A stretch of DNA of 64,000 nt from Steromphala cineraria (Eukaryota > Mollusca > Gastropoda > Trochida > Trochidae). Shown here one piece after another: positions 1-12,064 of the stretch. Each line of letters opens with the position of its first letter. Within the stretch, counting starts at the first letter, position 1. Both the position numbers and the translations under genes were made by a program. The stretch covers positions 7,894,406 through 7,958,405 of the forward strand of contig OU744730.1 of the NCBI GenBank assembly GCA_916613615.1. Reading direction: 5' to 3'. The notes beneath the pieces are model-generated. The model did not search any database. It had not been told where the DNA came from and saw nothing but the letters and a program-made list of their open reading frames with translations.

Positions 1-917
1 ATGACAAAAAATACAGATTTTATACAGTAAGTACCCCAAGGAGGATCCCCTGAAAAGAATCTGGAACCTCTACAGGTTTGTTCGAATTTTATGAATTTTT
101 CAGGACTGATAGAGTATTACCTAACTTAGATTTATGTGGAGCCCTATTTTCTAATTTTGATTTTGTTCTACTGTTATCTCCAACATTTTTAAACGTTTAT
201 GTCTGGGTAACTAAATGAGATAATTTCATAAAACTTACATCAACATGTGGGCAACATCATTTCCAATCGATTTAATATTTTATTCCTTTTTTTTTGCTAT
301 CAGTTTATGCAGTTTCACAGTTTTTACGATATGCTTATTTGAAAATCAACTTCTCATTAACGGCAATATATACGCTTTGTTTATATATAAATTAAATCTT
401 AATGAATAGTTATGAAAGTTACGAGCTGGTTTTTAAATTTCTATCTCAAACTTACGTTATCTCCCCTTTTTTCCGAGGGGTATTTTCTGTTAAGAATTTT
501 ACTTCCTTTACAGCTACAGATAAAACATATATTCCATTACTAATTTAACTATCCTAAAATGTATTATTACTTCATGTGCGCAATTTGAAGTACCATAATT
601 GCTGTGACACAATACTTCATGAAAAAATTATAGTTAAGGAGGTTGAAAGATAAACATCAAGAAGGGGTCTAAAAATATCAAATTTTTGTATTTTCATTTC
701 AGTTTAATGAAACACTTTTCCCTTTATATGATATTAACCTGAACATATCATACATCAATAAATCCTTCTGATCAAGGTCAAATGTGTTTCTAAATGCCAA
801 ACTTTACTCAAAGGTCAACGTCTTGAAACCGTCAGTGATACTTTGCAGTCCTTGATATAGTATCATTATAAAAGGACCTGATATTATTATTATTAAATTT
901 TGGCTTGAATTTTCAAG

Positions 918-1028
918 GTGGTAGGCACCAGGATGGGTACGACACTCTCCAACGTCATGAAATGGATAATGAATCGATCCAAAATCCTCCCGTTTATACT
1001 ATGCTGCAACAAGAGAGACCCTTGACAA
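918..1028 (+). CDS. Exon A, copy 1: tyrosine-motif exon of unknown gene
   Basis: A 111-nt candidate exon between a pyrimidine-rich TTTTCAAG acceptor and a CAA|GTAAGT donor. It enters and leaves in phase 1, so it is symmetric and can be duplicated without a frameshift. It encodes GYDTLQRHEM, then NESIQNPPVYTMLQQERP. The two YxxL motifs (YDTL, YTML) are 15 residues apart, ITAM-like but with a longer spacer. Copy 2 at 15811-15921 differs by few bases, one of them silent. The parent gene is not recognised. A cytoplasmic tail of a Draper/MEGF10-type receptor is one possibility, by inference only. No upstream exons are visible in the window. Confidence 0.45.
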
Positions 1029-1123
1029 GTAAGTATCTTATTGATTAATTAAACTTTGCCATGCTATATCAACAAATCTTCTTTAGATGGTAATGACAGA
1101 CTGACTAGTAGACTGAAATATTT

Positions 1124-1384
1124 TCTATGCCCCCGAATCGGAGATTCCGGGGTATATTGTTTTTCACCTGTCCGTCTGTCCGTTCGTCTGTCCGTTTGTC
1201 CACAAAAACTTTAACCTTGGTCATAACTTTTGATTGGTCAGAGCTAGGTCTTTGATACTTGACATATGGATCCCTTGTGATGAGACCTTTCAGATGACAC
1301 CATGACATTTGACCTTGTGACCTTGACCTTGACACAGCGAGCAGGATGCATCCGGGGGCATTCGTGTTTCACAAACACATCTTG
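1124..1384. mobile_element. Short interspersed element (TGTCCG-rich, CCTTGACCTTGAC tract)
   Basis: About 261 bp with inverted-type ends (ATGCCCCCGAATC near the left, CCGGGGGCATTCG near the right). Inside are an iterated TGTCCGTCTGTCCGT stretch and a GACCTTGTGACCTTGACC tract. It is absent from the paralogous position in copy 2 (around 16018-16030), so that copy is a natural empty site. No coding capacity. It belongs to a MITE/SINE-like class that seems common in molluscs; exact classification was not determined. Confidence 0.7.
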
Positions 1385-1493
1385 TTTCCAACCCTAAACC
1401 CACGCTGCTTATGGCAAAAATATTTCCAAAGAAGTGCAATACTCTAATTAATTTACTCTAACGTAACCCTTTCTTGTGCAATTGACCCTCGAG

Positions 1494-1613
1494 AAAGCCC
1501 AGACATCAGTAACTTCATATCAGTTGGATCCCGAAGACGAATTGTTATATCCGGAGTATTATTCTTACTTCCCTATTATTATAATAGTGTCGGATTTTGT
1601 GACATAAATGCTG
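1494..1613 (+). CDS. Exon B, copy 1: YPEYYSY-tail exon, possibly terminal
   Basis: An open stretch after a TTTCTTGTGCAATTGACCCTCGAG acceptor-like sequence encodes KAQTSVTSYQLDPED, then LLYPEYYSYFP, and stops shortly afterwards. The frame is chosen because the differences from copy 2 (ACA/ACG, TCA/TCG, CCC/CCT) are third-position silent changes here, whereas the alternative frame gains a stop in copy 2. Exon A leaves in phase 1 while this reading starts in phase 0, so an intermediate exon or another acceptor is needed if both belong to one transcript. Function unknown. Confidence 0.35.
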
Positions 1614-2002
1614 AAACACCCAATCAGTTGATTTTATGAAACTTTCAGGACTGATAGATTATTACCTAACTTAGATTTATGTGGAGCCCTATTTTCTAAT
1701 TTTGATGTTGTTCTTGAGTTATCTCCACTTAAAGGAAATTTTTTAAACGTTAATATCTCGGTAACTAAATGATATAATTTCATTAACCTTACACCAACAT
1801 GTGGGCAACATCATTCCCTATCGATTTAATATCCTTTTTGTTTTTGCTATCATCAAAAAAATGAAAAGTTTGTGCAATTTCAATGTTTTTACGGTATGCT
1901 TCTTTGAAAATCAATTTCTTACTAACAGCAATACATACGATTTGTTTATATATAAATTAAATCTTAAAGAATGCACAGGAAAAAATATAGCAGTTTAATG
2001 AT

Positions 2003-2043
2003 GTTCACTGACCAGGAAATTCCGAATTTCATGATCAGTGAAC
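2003..2043. repeat. 41-bp near-perfect palindrome at insertion left end
   Basis: Arms GTTCACTGA / TCAGTGAAC are continued inward by CAGGAAATTC / GAATTTCATG, giving an almost complete 41-bp palindrome about 30 bp inside the left border of the 9.6 kb insertion. GGAAATT/AATTTCC motifs recur near its right border (10200-10350), so the palindrome may be part of the terminal structure. It could form a hairpin or cruciform. Confidence 0.75.
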
Positions 2044-5000
2044 GTCAGTATACTTGGCGTTCACAAAAATTTCCTGCCCATGAAATTCCCCGTATCCATA
2101 GTCATTAAACTCTAGGATACTGCATGAAACTATAGGATACTGTAGGAAATTCTTACAATTCTATAATGTTTTAATAAACTGACTTCAACAAATTTATATT
2201 TGGTGGATTCAGTATTTTGTGAATGCTTAATATTGATATTAAGTTAGTTATATTGACTTCAGGAGAATATATTGGGGAAAAACAACTTAATAATTAAACA
2301 CTCACAATAAGTACACTTACAATATATTCTTTGTCATAGATGCACATATTATACATTATTTTGTTCTACACTTAGAAGAAAACTGGATGCAAGGCAGAAA
2401 CATTGGAAACCAACATATTGTATATTTATAGTCAGGATATCTTTGAAGTCGCCACCAGCTATTAAAATCTGTATAATGCCCTTCTTACAAGTATGGGGTT
2501 TTACAAACATGAATCAGTTTTTAATCGTTATATATTTCAGCAAATATTAACAAGAATGAACGTTTGAATATCAGTAAGTTCTTTAATTTAACTTTTGTAG
2601 GTCAACGATATTTCAGTATCAAATTTAAGAAAAATATTACCCATTGAAAATTACAAAATCAAATTTAACTTATTTGAATATTAATATATAAAAACCAGGG
2701 TGATATGCAATTAAGTGTCTATCAAATAACAATTGTAATAATTTGTCTCTGACATATTGCATTTTTATTTGTTTTACAAAAACCTTTTGATAAAAAAACT
2801 AGTGATAGATAAGATATTTTATAAAATTGAACTTATCTGTAAATTTGATGTAATGATAACGTTCACTTCTTTTTGTCTATTTCATATGTACTTACTTCAT
2901 TTATCATGCTTCTACGTTTACCATATTAATTGCATGATTAATTTGTTAAAAAATGTTTAAACAAAACATACATTGTTCTTCCTTATCTTTTTGTTACAAA
3001 AGGGACAAAGTAATCTAATGTATTTGACATAGTAACAATCTTACAAATTTCGATATCAAACAATTTAAATACATGGCAACCATATATACAAACTACATAT
3101 CAAATTACCAAGTTTGCCAAAAGATAGACTGCAAACTGTGAAACTTACCTTTTCCGAATATGAGTATCAATATTCCATCAAATGCACATTAATCCATCAC
3201 TGATTTGATCAGATTAAGCAACACATTTTTGCCTCTGTCTTCAAAGGTCACTTCAACAATGATCAGGTCGGGTACATAGGTCAATGCAGACATTTAGCTA
3301 AAATCATCTCATTGGTTCTTTCTTAACCATTCGGATTTCAATAATCAGATACTGCATCATAATGTTATAAGAGAGACACGTGACAAGCAATAGCTTGAGT
3401 ATGCCCACCTGTAAGTCTGTATACACAGCAGGTGCCAATCTGTGATATATTGTCAACTTGACAGCAGGGGCTAACGAGGGCTGATTGTTACAATAACAGT
3501 TCCAAATTAACGTCTAACATAGATAAGCTTGATGTTGAACACTCTGACATATGCAAAATTGAAGAAAATTAATTGTAAAAAGCATCCAGGAAAACAACCA
3601 ATAAAGCTTTAAACTTTTCAGAAACATAAAAACTGAATCTGGATTAATTAATATTATATCATTGCGTTTATTTTCTGTTAATTATTTATCTTGTATAATG
3701 TTATTGGTGCATATAATCCTCAATGACTACCACTGTGAATTAAAACATTTAACAATATCATTATTTGAAATGGTTTCAACATATTTTATTATTCGTGGAA
3801 ATATGAAACGGACTGGCAAACAAGCCAGGGGCTCAAAATAATACCGTTCCGATACAAATGTGATGTTTCAAGCAAAGAACATTCTGATGACATGAAATGC
3901 GATAATACAATCAACAATAAAAATAGCGTTTCCTTTCAATGGCTTGGAAGTAAACATCTTAAACTCTTTTTTCGAATCTTTTAGATTATATGGAGAGGGT
4001 GTTCTAAGTTGGACAACTTGTTCCCAATCCTATTCTTGTGAATAAAATATGTTTAAATCAAAATCATCTGTTAGAAGTGGTGATGAAGAGGTAAACAAAT
4101 TTTTAAATGGTGAAGTTGCCAAGATCAGATATATCATATAATATCATTCCATATAACATTGTTTTAAGCTGTATCCTTTTTGGTAGTATAATGCACCATT
4201 TCTTAAGTGAGAAAAGTTTGGGCAAACCAGTTAATAATGAGATTAGCGCCTCATGAACAGGTGGGATCGTCTGAAATATGCCTTTCAAATTTATTAAAAT
4301 CTAGATCACTACAGCCTAAACAAAGCCTACAGTACATAATTTGACGAAATCGCCTACCGTAATTCAAATCTAAATAAGTGTACTAACTGAGAGGTATTTT
4401 TTTCAGTGAATACCTTTTGAGATTCAAAATTTGTTATGTCATTTCGCTAATCATTCCAAATCTATTGTACTTGGTAAAACAGACTTTGAATTTATTGGAA
4501 ATAAATGTTAAGAGAATCAAATTCAACTGGCTGCACAAAAAGATGGTATATGAGAACCAGTTGATTATAGAGTATTAGCCTTAGATTGCTAGTTGTATAT
4601 TTCAAAATTATTGTTGTCTCTGCATATTATATGTGTACAGATCTGTCCATGTGTGCGTCACTATTATTTAACTGTATTTTGTAAGGGAGCGGCATTAATA
4701 TAAGCATTATTTACTTGTTTTCCAATCTGGTTTCTTTTTTGAAATAATTTATGTTTAACTATACAGCTAACTCTGTTGGATAAACTTGCATGTACTAAGA
4801 ACGTTCTATAGCTGTAGCTAAACACATTCATCCGACGGCCATTGGTATCCTTGTGAAAAATACAATATCTGTGAAGTAATTAATTTGCACAATATATAAC
4901 TGAGTCAATTCTTTTGGATTTCTTTACGTTTATCAAATATATCCTGCCTGAGATTGACTTTAAGCTTGATCTCAAGTGATTCATTCTCAATGAAGAATGT

Positions 5001-6122
5001 AATTAAAAATGATTTACTTATATGAAATAAAAAAGGATGAATGAAGAATATAAGCTATAGCCCATGAAACTATCATGTACAATAATTTCAATTTAAATTG
5101 CGGTAGTAGATTTTCTCCAATAATATACACACTCGTCTTAGACTTGAATGCAGCAATTCGTTTTCGTGTTGGCGTTTGTATAGATAACTAGATAACTTTT
5201 GTAAACTCACAATGACTTGTTCTTTATCTTGTTGGCGTTTGTATAAATGATATATTGTAACTTCATCATGACATGTTCTACATCTTGTATTTTGGAGCGT
5301 TATTAACATAAGCTTTTAGCTTGTTTACCAATCAAAGGCTTCTTGAAATAAATATGTTTAAAACAGAATGTAAGCAAAACAGATCAGCAAACGGAACTTT
5401 ATATTTAATGACCTATCAAATATCCATGTGTAATTACCCTATTTTATTCATAGTTATAAATTCAATTCAAATAGTAATAATAATTGCATTGTTGTTTATG
5501 AATAAATTCACTTGTTTTACACTTTATTCATATGTATACAACTATGCAATTATTTGATAATATGATCTTTTAGCATTGATTACACATTCTCCCTGACCTA
5601 ACATCATGACAGAGTCTTTGTAATCATATGAGATTCACATCTTATGAATTAATACTCTTGATTAATCCGTGTCTAATATCACAGTTAATTCAATAGATGG
5701 AGATAAACTCACATTTTCTTAATTCTTAATTAATCCATATTAAGATATCACAACATCCTTATTGATACCTCAGTTACAAACAAATTATGTTTTCTTTTCT
5801 ATGTAATACAATATCTTTGATGTTAACCTGTTTTTATAGTCATAGGAGATTTCCAAGAGTGTATATTATGTTGTTTTAGCCATAGTGTAGTAACAGGGGT
5901 CAGGTTGGTGCCCATTCATGACTGATTGCTTGCTGTCATTAATGACTCAGTGTCAAACTCCTCTTCTCTCATGTGCCAAGTTGTGTTGTTAACTGATTCA
6001 TCTATAATCCACACATTTTATTATATATCATATAATAATATATAACAATATAAATCATGGTTTTGAGTTATTCAAAGATAATTTAAGACACTTCTAACAA
6101 ACGCCACAAAGACAACTTCGCT

Positions 6123-6400
6123 GTCTTTGATCTTTTTATGACCCTGTAATAAAAATCTCGAGGTGTCCCGCCTGGTTCAGCAAAGTATTTGTGTATTGCC
6201 TACATGTATCTCGTTTGCAAATGCAGATGCTTAGATGCTGAATTCGATTTATATGTCAAAATTATGATTTCTTTTCTAATTAGATTTGCAAATTCATATA
6301 ACTTGATTTGTCAATTTATGAAGTAGGTAAAACATAATTTCTCAAAAAGCAAGGGTGATATGCAATTCACATAATGAGTGACTATCAAATAACTATGATA
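6123..6400. repeat. Degenerate internal repeat, copy a
   Basis: The segment CTTTTTATGACCCTGTAATA ... GTGTATTGCCTACATGTA ... AGGGTGATATGCAATTC parallels 7438-7830 in the same order. This suggests an old ~1.3-1.4 kb tandem duplication inside the 9.6 kb insertion. Confidence 0.5.
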
Positions 6401-7437
6401 AATGATTGTCTTTGATGTTTGTTTTACTGAAATATCTTTTATAAAGAAGTGAAGAAAAGCCCACTGAAGCAAATGTTATCTAGACTTTCTTCACTAGTGT
6501 ATACTTGTGTGTATTTTAACATATATTTTGGCAGAAAATAAATGGCGTCTTTTATCTTTTGATGTAATACAAATTGATTTTACTTCCTCATATCGCAATC
6601 TCTATATCTATAAGGTTTGTTCCTAAAAATATTTTTTTATAAACGATCTTAATAGTTATATATATAGTTATAGGTTTGGTTCTCTGTGATTAACTTACGG
6701 TAACACATGAATTTACATATCAAGGCACACGCTGACTCCAGAAACTGAAAAGATTTATTTAAACTATCTTTCAACATATTTCAAATATAAATTCCAAAGT
6801 GGTTATTAAATAATAAAATAAAATTGGAACAGGAATACCTAAACACCAGGAATATATAATAAAGCATAATAATATTGCATAAAGATGTTATTAGATACAC
6901 TCTGTGACATGGATTAGCATTTTAACCTATTTTATGTCTCTAAGACAGAATCATGCCTGTTTAAAACAAATATAATGTGAATGATGTTTTGTTTTTCTAT
7001 GATTGTATATTTTCTGTGATTTATAAGATTAAAAACAGACCAACAAATAAATGAATCTTTATTTGTAATTATTATCTTGTAAAGTTATTACATTTTAATG
7101 CATTTTACTGAGAATGTCAGTTATATGTTCCTGAATTTACATTCCCTTTTATCACATATTCTTATTATTAATATAGTTTTATGTCTGAACCGTTTAAGAT
7201 TATATAACGTAAACATTTCTTTTTTTTCTTTTTTTTATTCCTTTTTGTGGTAAGTGAACATTCTTCATAAACAAGTTACAAGTCACAAACAGAAAATACT
7301 ACAATTATTTCATGTTTATAAATTGTATGATGAAAGGATATAGACACATTACGATAATAGATATGTAAAGATTTTTAACCATGCTGGAATATTCCAGCAT
7401 ATGTCAAGAAAACACCTCAACCCAACAAGTCATTATC

Positions 7438-7830
7438 TCTGTATCTTTGAACTTTTTATGGCCCTGTAATAAAAGTCTCGTTAGTAAATATGTCCTCCCG
7501 CGGGTCTGCCCTTTAAATGTGTATTGCCTACAGGTACTTCGTATTCAGGTACAGGCACTTGTATTGGTAATTGTTGGATTATATTTAATTCGTCAATATT
7601 GAAATGTCTTAGTTAATTCATTTGTAAATTCATATAACCTGATATGTCAGTTACTGTGTTGTTATAACACATTCCAACATTTTGATATAACCTAATATGA
7701 TAATACATTTTGATACAAAAAAAGATACAACAATTTACTGCCCTATAATCAGAGTACGTAGATCAAGTCTATTTTATTTAGAACTTAAAGTGTGATATGC
7801 AATTGTAATATATCACTCAAAGGAACACTC
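7438..7830. repeat. Degenerate internal repeat, copy b
   Basis: Matches 6123-6400 in order: CTTTTTATGGCCCTGTAATA, GTGTATTGCCTACAGGTA, then GTGTGATATGCAATTG. Divergence is considerable, so the duplication is old. Confidence 0.5.
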
Positions 7831-10366
7831 GAGATTTTAATATAGTCTCTGTTAATTCATACCCACATGCATTCCTGACGTTGGGCTACTGATTTTAAAA
7901 CTGATTTGTGGAAATTTGATTAGTTTTTGAATTTCTGTATTTTCAAACACATTTCTTCAGAGGATTTCACTACAGGGGATATCACATTCAAAGCAATAAA
8001 ATAACCCAAGACAAGACCTCAATGTTTTGAGCATGTGCAATCTGACGTCCTGTAACTTTCATTTTCGACCCTGGCCTTTAATAAAGGTAATAAAGTTTAA
8101 ATTTTTTATTCATAGATACACACAATAAAATGTTTTTTATTACATTATAGAGGCGAACTAGAACATGCATATTTCCGCGTGGAATAAATATAAACATTTG
8201 GTTGTTTACCAATCCGGTTCCTTCTTTTGTGCTTAAACCACATGCATATTTGTCAATCTTTGCCATAGTTCATTGATTAAGCACTTCTAGTTGAGGGCAG
8301 TCATTACTGATAAGGAGCAATGCAACTGGCCATTAAGGGGTATGACATAATCAATTTGAATGTATGAATGGGATAACAATTTCATTTCTTTTAATATGAT
8401 AAAAGTATACATATTTTGAAAATTGTCGGTGTTACATTGATCTTTTTAAAAAAAATTCTTCCTTAAAGTATTATAAGCATCAAAGTTAAAAATTAAATTC
8501 CAAATTTAATCAATTTTAACAATATCAAAGTCACAAAAGTAATTTTGTCTTAAATTTCATTAAACTTTTCCTATTATTCCTCTAAAAATCAAACAGAGAG
8601 AATTTGTTTCTTTATGTTTCATCTTCAACAAAATTGGCACTTGATGAAATACAATAAAACATGTATGAGTCGACAAAAGACAAACAATACATCCCTTAGC
8701 ACTGACATGCATTCTGCCTTTTAATTTTTTAATCAGTTTATTCGAAATATTACATTTAACTTTTTTAACTAAAACTTTTGATAATAATCTAGTGGAAAAA
8801 ATTATTTCAAGGATGCATACAGGCATAAAAATAAAGATGTATCTTTAACTCATTTTAGGTTGTCATGTCTTTTTGTACAAAACCATAACAAAAACCTGGG
8901 CTAAAGATATATGCAACAAAAGGAAAATATTAATTATATTTTATTTTATTTTTATGTGTTCTTTCTTTAAAACCGCGAACAAAATTTTAACTGAATATGA
9001 ACACAATGATAGCAGGTTTGGGCATTTTTGGTGTAATGAAATATGTTTCACTTATATATCTGTTCCTGTATATCTGTATCTATATATTCAGTTATGTATT
9101 TGTCTTTTCAAAGACAAGCTCATCAATGTAAGCCGTATATTAGAATCTGTTTTTGTAGCATTCAGCCCTCATTAACTATTGGTGTCAATTAGACGATACC
9201 ATTTCCTCATTAGCTTATGGCGTCAATTAGACAGATTGACACGTGTATTGACAATCCACGCTGACAGGTGAGTAATACTCGAGGCATTTTTTGTCACTGG
9301 TCTCTCTTATCTAGCTATCCAATCAGATGTTAGAGGTTAACCAAGACCAAATGCAAAGTTTCTTTCCCTATATTTCTGCATATTTATTTGTACCTAACTA
9401 GTGTTGAAGTAAGGCAGAGACTGCAATGTGCTGCAACATAGTGTTATCACTAATCATTGATGGATTTATGTGCTTTAATATAGAGGATTTCATTGTCGAT
9501 AAGGTTAGTTTCACATGTTTTGTATGCAGCCAATCTTTTGGCATACTTTGTAATGCCGTTGTCACATAATATGTATAAATGATATAAGGTTGCCATGTAT
9601 TCAAAAACTCAATTTATAAGATTGTAAACTAATTCATTCTGATTCTTTATCCTTCATAGAGAGAGAGAGAGAGTTTATTCAGTAACTAAACCACCGGCCC
9701 ATTATACATTGTATAGTTATATAATTCTACATTTCAATCCCTCATAAGAGGAAATGGATTTTTTTACTGGTATAAGAATAATATCATTTACAATCTATCT
9801 AATCGAGCTTAGATAAGAGAGGAAGTATTTCATACATGAAAGTACATTTCATTTATCGGCCTGTCTTATGTAAAACACCCTAAAGATGGGACTAGAAGAT
9901 GACTTATGACATTATTCTTCCTTTCTTCCTTCATTTTACAAATTTGTAATCAAGGTACAGCCTACAGTGTAAATATATTCATTCAGTTGTTTTACTGGAA
10001 CAGATTATAAACAGCTTCTTCCTTGAAATATATTTAAACACAGTATGTTATCATTTGGTTATTTTTTAAAACAGTTTTCATTTTATATACTAACCTGTAA
10101 AAAATTTCATCTACGAACCTGTTGCTCTACGAATAAACCCCTACAAAGGCTTCTTTCATTAGAAAATATTTTACACTTAGTTAAGAGAAGAAAATATTAT
10201 TAATTTCCTGACGTTTACTTGAGTATCATGACATTTCCTGGCATTTCCTCCGCACATGAAATTCCCTGTATCCTGCTCATTAAACCTCATTAAACGCCTG
10301 GGGTTTCCTGGTCATTAAACTTCATTAAACGCTTGTGGTTTCCTGACGTATCATGGGTCATTATAC

Positions 10367-11551
10367 GGGGATACGGTCAAAACGGCGAAAAGCCAAAACG
10401 GCGACAGATCAAAACGGCGACAATTTGGTCAAAACGGCGACAAATGCCTAGTCGAAACGGCGAAACACATTTATCAATAAAATATATGTCAAATTCGCTG
10501 GACGTAACGGCGACAAGATTTGGACGGAACGGCGACAGCAATTTTTTTTATATGTTAAATACATTTGAAAATGACGTTGTAGCATGTTTGTTTTTTAGTT
10601 GTTTTGTAATTTGTTTTTTAAAGTTTGATAAGACTTTTTGAATATTGCATGTGTACCAAAAAAGGAAAATGTAAATCTATACCCGAATTACTTTTTTAAT
10701 AGAATTGAAAAATCATTCCACCCAGTAGATTGGATATTTATTCTAAACAAACTAAGTAACTAAGATCATGCAGCTTTACTGCTGAGAAGAACTGTAAAGG
10801 AAAGAACAACTGTAACAATTGGAAACGAATAATGATCATAATATCAGTAACTACAGAACAATGGTCAATTCCTTCCAATTAAGCATTGATTACTTAAGTC
10901 GATTAATTAATTACGACCAATTACTATGACACTGATTGATATCGGAGGGGCATCAATGAGAGCACGATTTGCCGTGATTATTATCACTTAGTACACAAGA
11001 TCTTTTCTATCAACTTCAACTTCACTTTATTCTCCAAGTGGTATTAGTGTACAAAGAGATGTGTTTTAATCCCCACGCTGTTTTCAGTTTATATTAATGA
11101 CTTAGTTGATAAGATCAATAGTCTTAATCATTTTGTTCAGTCAGACTAGTAACATAGCACTTTTAACTCTTGGTGAAGTCAGTTTTAAAGTAGTAAGAAA
11201 ATGTATCATAGAAGGTTGCGCCTAACTATATTTACCCAATGTTTTATATCTATTTGTATCTATATTTTATATCATAATATATGTTTCTTTGTACTGTCAT
11301 AGGCCATAACTAGCGATTTGGACTCAGTATAAATAACGACTCAAGTGCGTTGAGAATTAATATAATCTTTTTAAACAATGTCATAGTAAGCAACGGAAAG
11401 ATGAATCCTGTTTTCTGTTGTCCTTTATTATTACAAATGCTATGCTGTCGCCGTTTTGACTAGTTATTTTTGTCGCCGTTCCGTCTAATTTGTCGCCGTT
11501 TTGACTAACGGCCTGTCGCCGTTTTGGTTTGTCGCCGTTTTGACTATAACC
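10367..11551. mobile_element. Non-autonomous TIR transposon with iterated ACGGCGACA motifs
   Basis: Element of 1185 bp flanked by an identical 8-bp TSD, CATTATAC (10359-10366 and 11552-11559). The left end reads GGGGATACGGTCAAAACGGC; the reverse complement of the right end reads GGTTATAGTCAAAACGGCG. Each end has several copies of AAAACGGCGACA (variants GTAACGGCGACA, GAACGGCGACA), about seven on the left and five on the right, in inverted orientation. No transposase is visible. An 8-bp TSD fits hAT or P-like elements and 8-9 bp fits Merlin; the GG-ended, motif-rich TIR also resembles MULEs. Superfamily unresolved. Confidence 0.8.
11054..11149 (+). pseudogene. Captured reverse transcriptase fragment inside the TIR element
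   Basis: A 31-codon run encodes RCVLIPTLFSVYINDLVDKI and continues NSLNHFVQSD before a stop. It matches the conserved RT stretch RQGCVLSPTLFS.YINDL of LINE reverse transcriptases, just upstream of the YADD box. SGIS-V lies just before it in another frame. It is a tiny relic with no flanking RT motifs, and it lies wholly within the AAAACGGCGACA-ended element. Confidence 0.65.
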
Positions 11552-12064
11552 CATTATACGTAGGGTTTTCTTGAAGTGATGGTTATGACAGTTACGAGAT
11601 GTTTTTTTAAAATTTCTATCTAAAACTAAACGTTATCTCCCCTTGAAATGTGACATTTTTTAAGGGTCGACTTCTGCTCCTTGTTCAAAGAGACATTGCT
11701 AACTAATGAATATGAATATTGGGAAACGGCTTTTTTCATTCTGTCAGCCAATAATAAGAAAATAATTTTTATTCAGGTTATTATCATATAAGTTGAGGGT
11801 TAAGGCTGAAACTGCACTTTAACGTCAAAGCATGATTTTTGTGTGATATTTTTTATTTTTCGAGGGGTATTTTCTGTTAAGAATTTTTGTTTCTTTACAG
11901 TTACAGATGAAACAAATATTCCATTACTAATTAAACTATCCTAACAATTATTTTACTTCATTTACGCAATTTTAAGTACTTAATTTGCTGTGACACAATA
12001 CATCATGAAAACATTATAGTTGAGGAGGTTGAAAGATAAACATCAAGAAGGGGTCTAAAAATAT

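Larger units (their letters stand above)
113..1647 (+). repeat. Tandem unit copy 1 (exon A + exon B block)
   Basis: First full copy of a unit that recurs at 1648-16242 (heavily interrupted) and 16243-17330 (truncated). The landmark GGACTGATAG that opens each unit occurs at 113, 1648 and 16243. The order in each unit is AT-rich spacer, GAGGGGTATT segment, GGGTCTAAAAATAT segment, exon A, exon B. Copy 1 lacks ~200 bp that copies 2 and 3 keep (around 11660-11850 and 16970-17095) and has gained a ~260 bp element at 1124-1384. After the known insertions are subtracted, copies 1 and 2 come out close in length, which supports the reconstruction. Confidence 0.75.
2044..10366. other. AT-rich non-coding interior of the 9.6 kb insertion
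   Basis: No gene recognised; every ORF is short and lacks a family motif. There are old internal duplications in the same order: TTTTTATGACCCTGTAATAA (near 6131) matches near 7446, and GTGATATGCAATT occurs at about 2699, 6356 and 7790. GTTTTCCAATCTGG/GTTTACCAATCCGG-type segments recur near 4718, 5320 and 8203. A (GA)n tract lies at 9658-9674. The interior therefore looks like degenerate ~1.3 kb repeats. Confidence 0.5.
1974..11581. mobile_element. ~9.6 kb insertion splitting unit copy 2
   Basis: Unit copy 2 runs unbroken to CTTAAAGAATG (1973) and resumes at GTTATGACAGTTACG (11581). Copies 1 and 3 are contiguous here (around 405 and 16917), so the intervening 9.6 kb is an insertion. ATG occurs at both junctions, but no longer TSD is clear. 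Both ends carry CATGAAATTCCC(C/T)GTATCC followed by CATTAAAC (around 2080 and 10255) in the same orientation, suggesting terminal direct repeats or one mobile segment. The interior is AT-rich with no convincing ORF. A separate TIR element (10367-11551) is nested near the right end. Superfamily unknown. Confidence 0.55.

Noticed and set aside
10333..10641. 102-codon ORF over the left end of the motif-rich TIR element
   Set aside because: It runs through the iterated ACGGCGACA motifs and crosses the TSD; no domain is recognisable.
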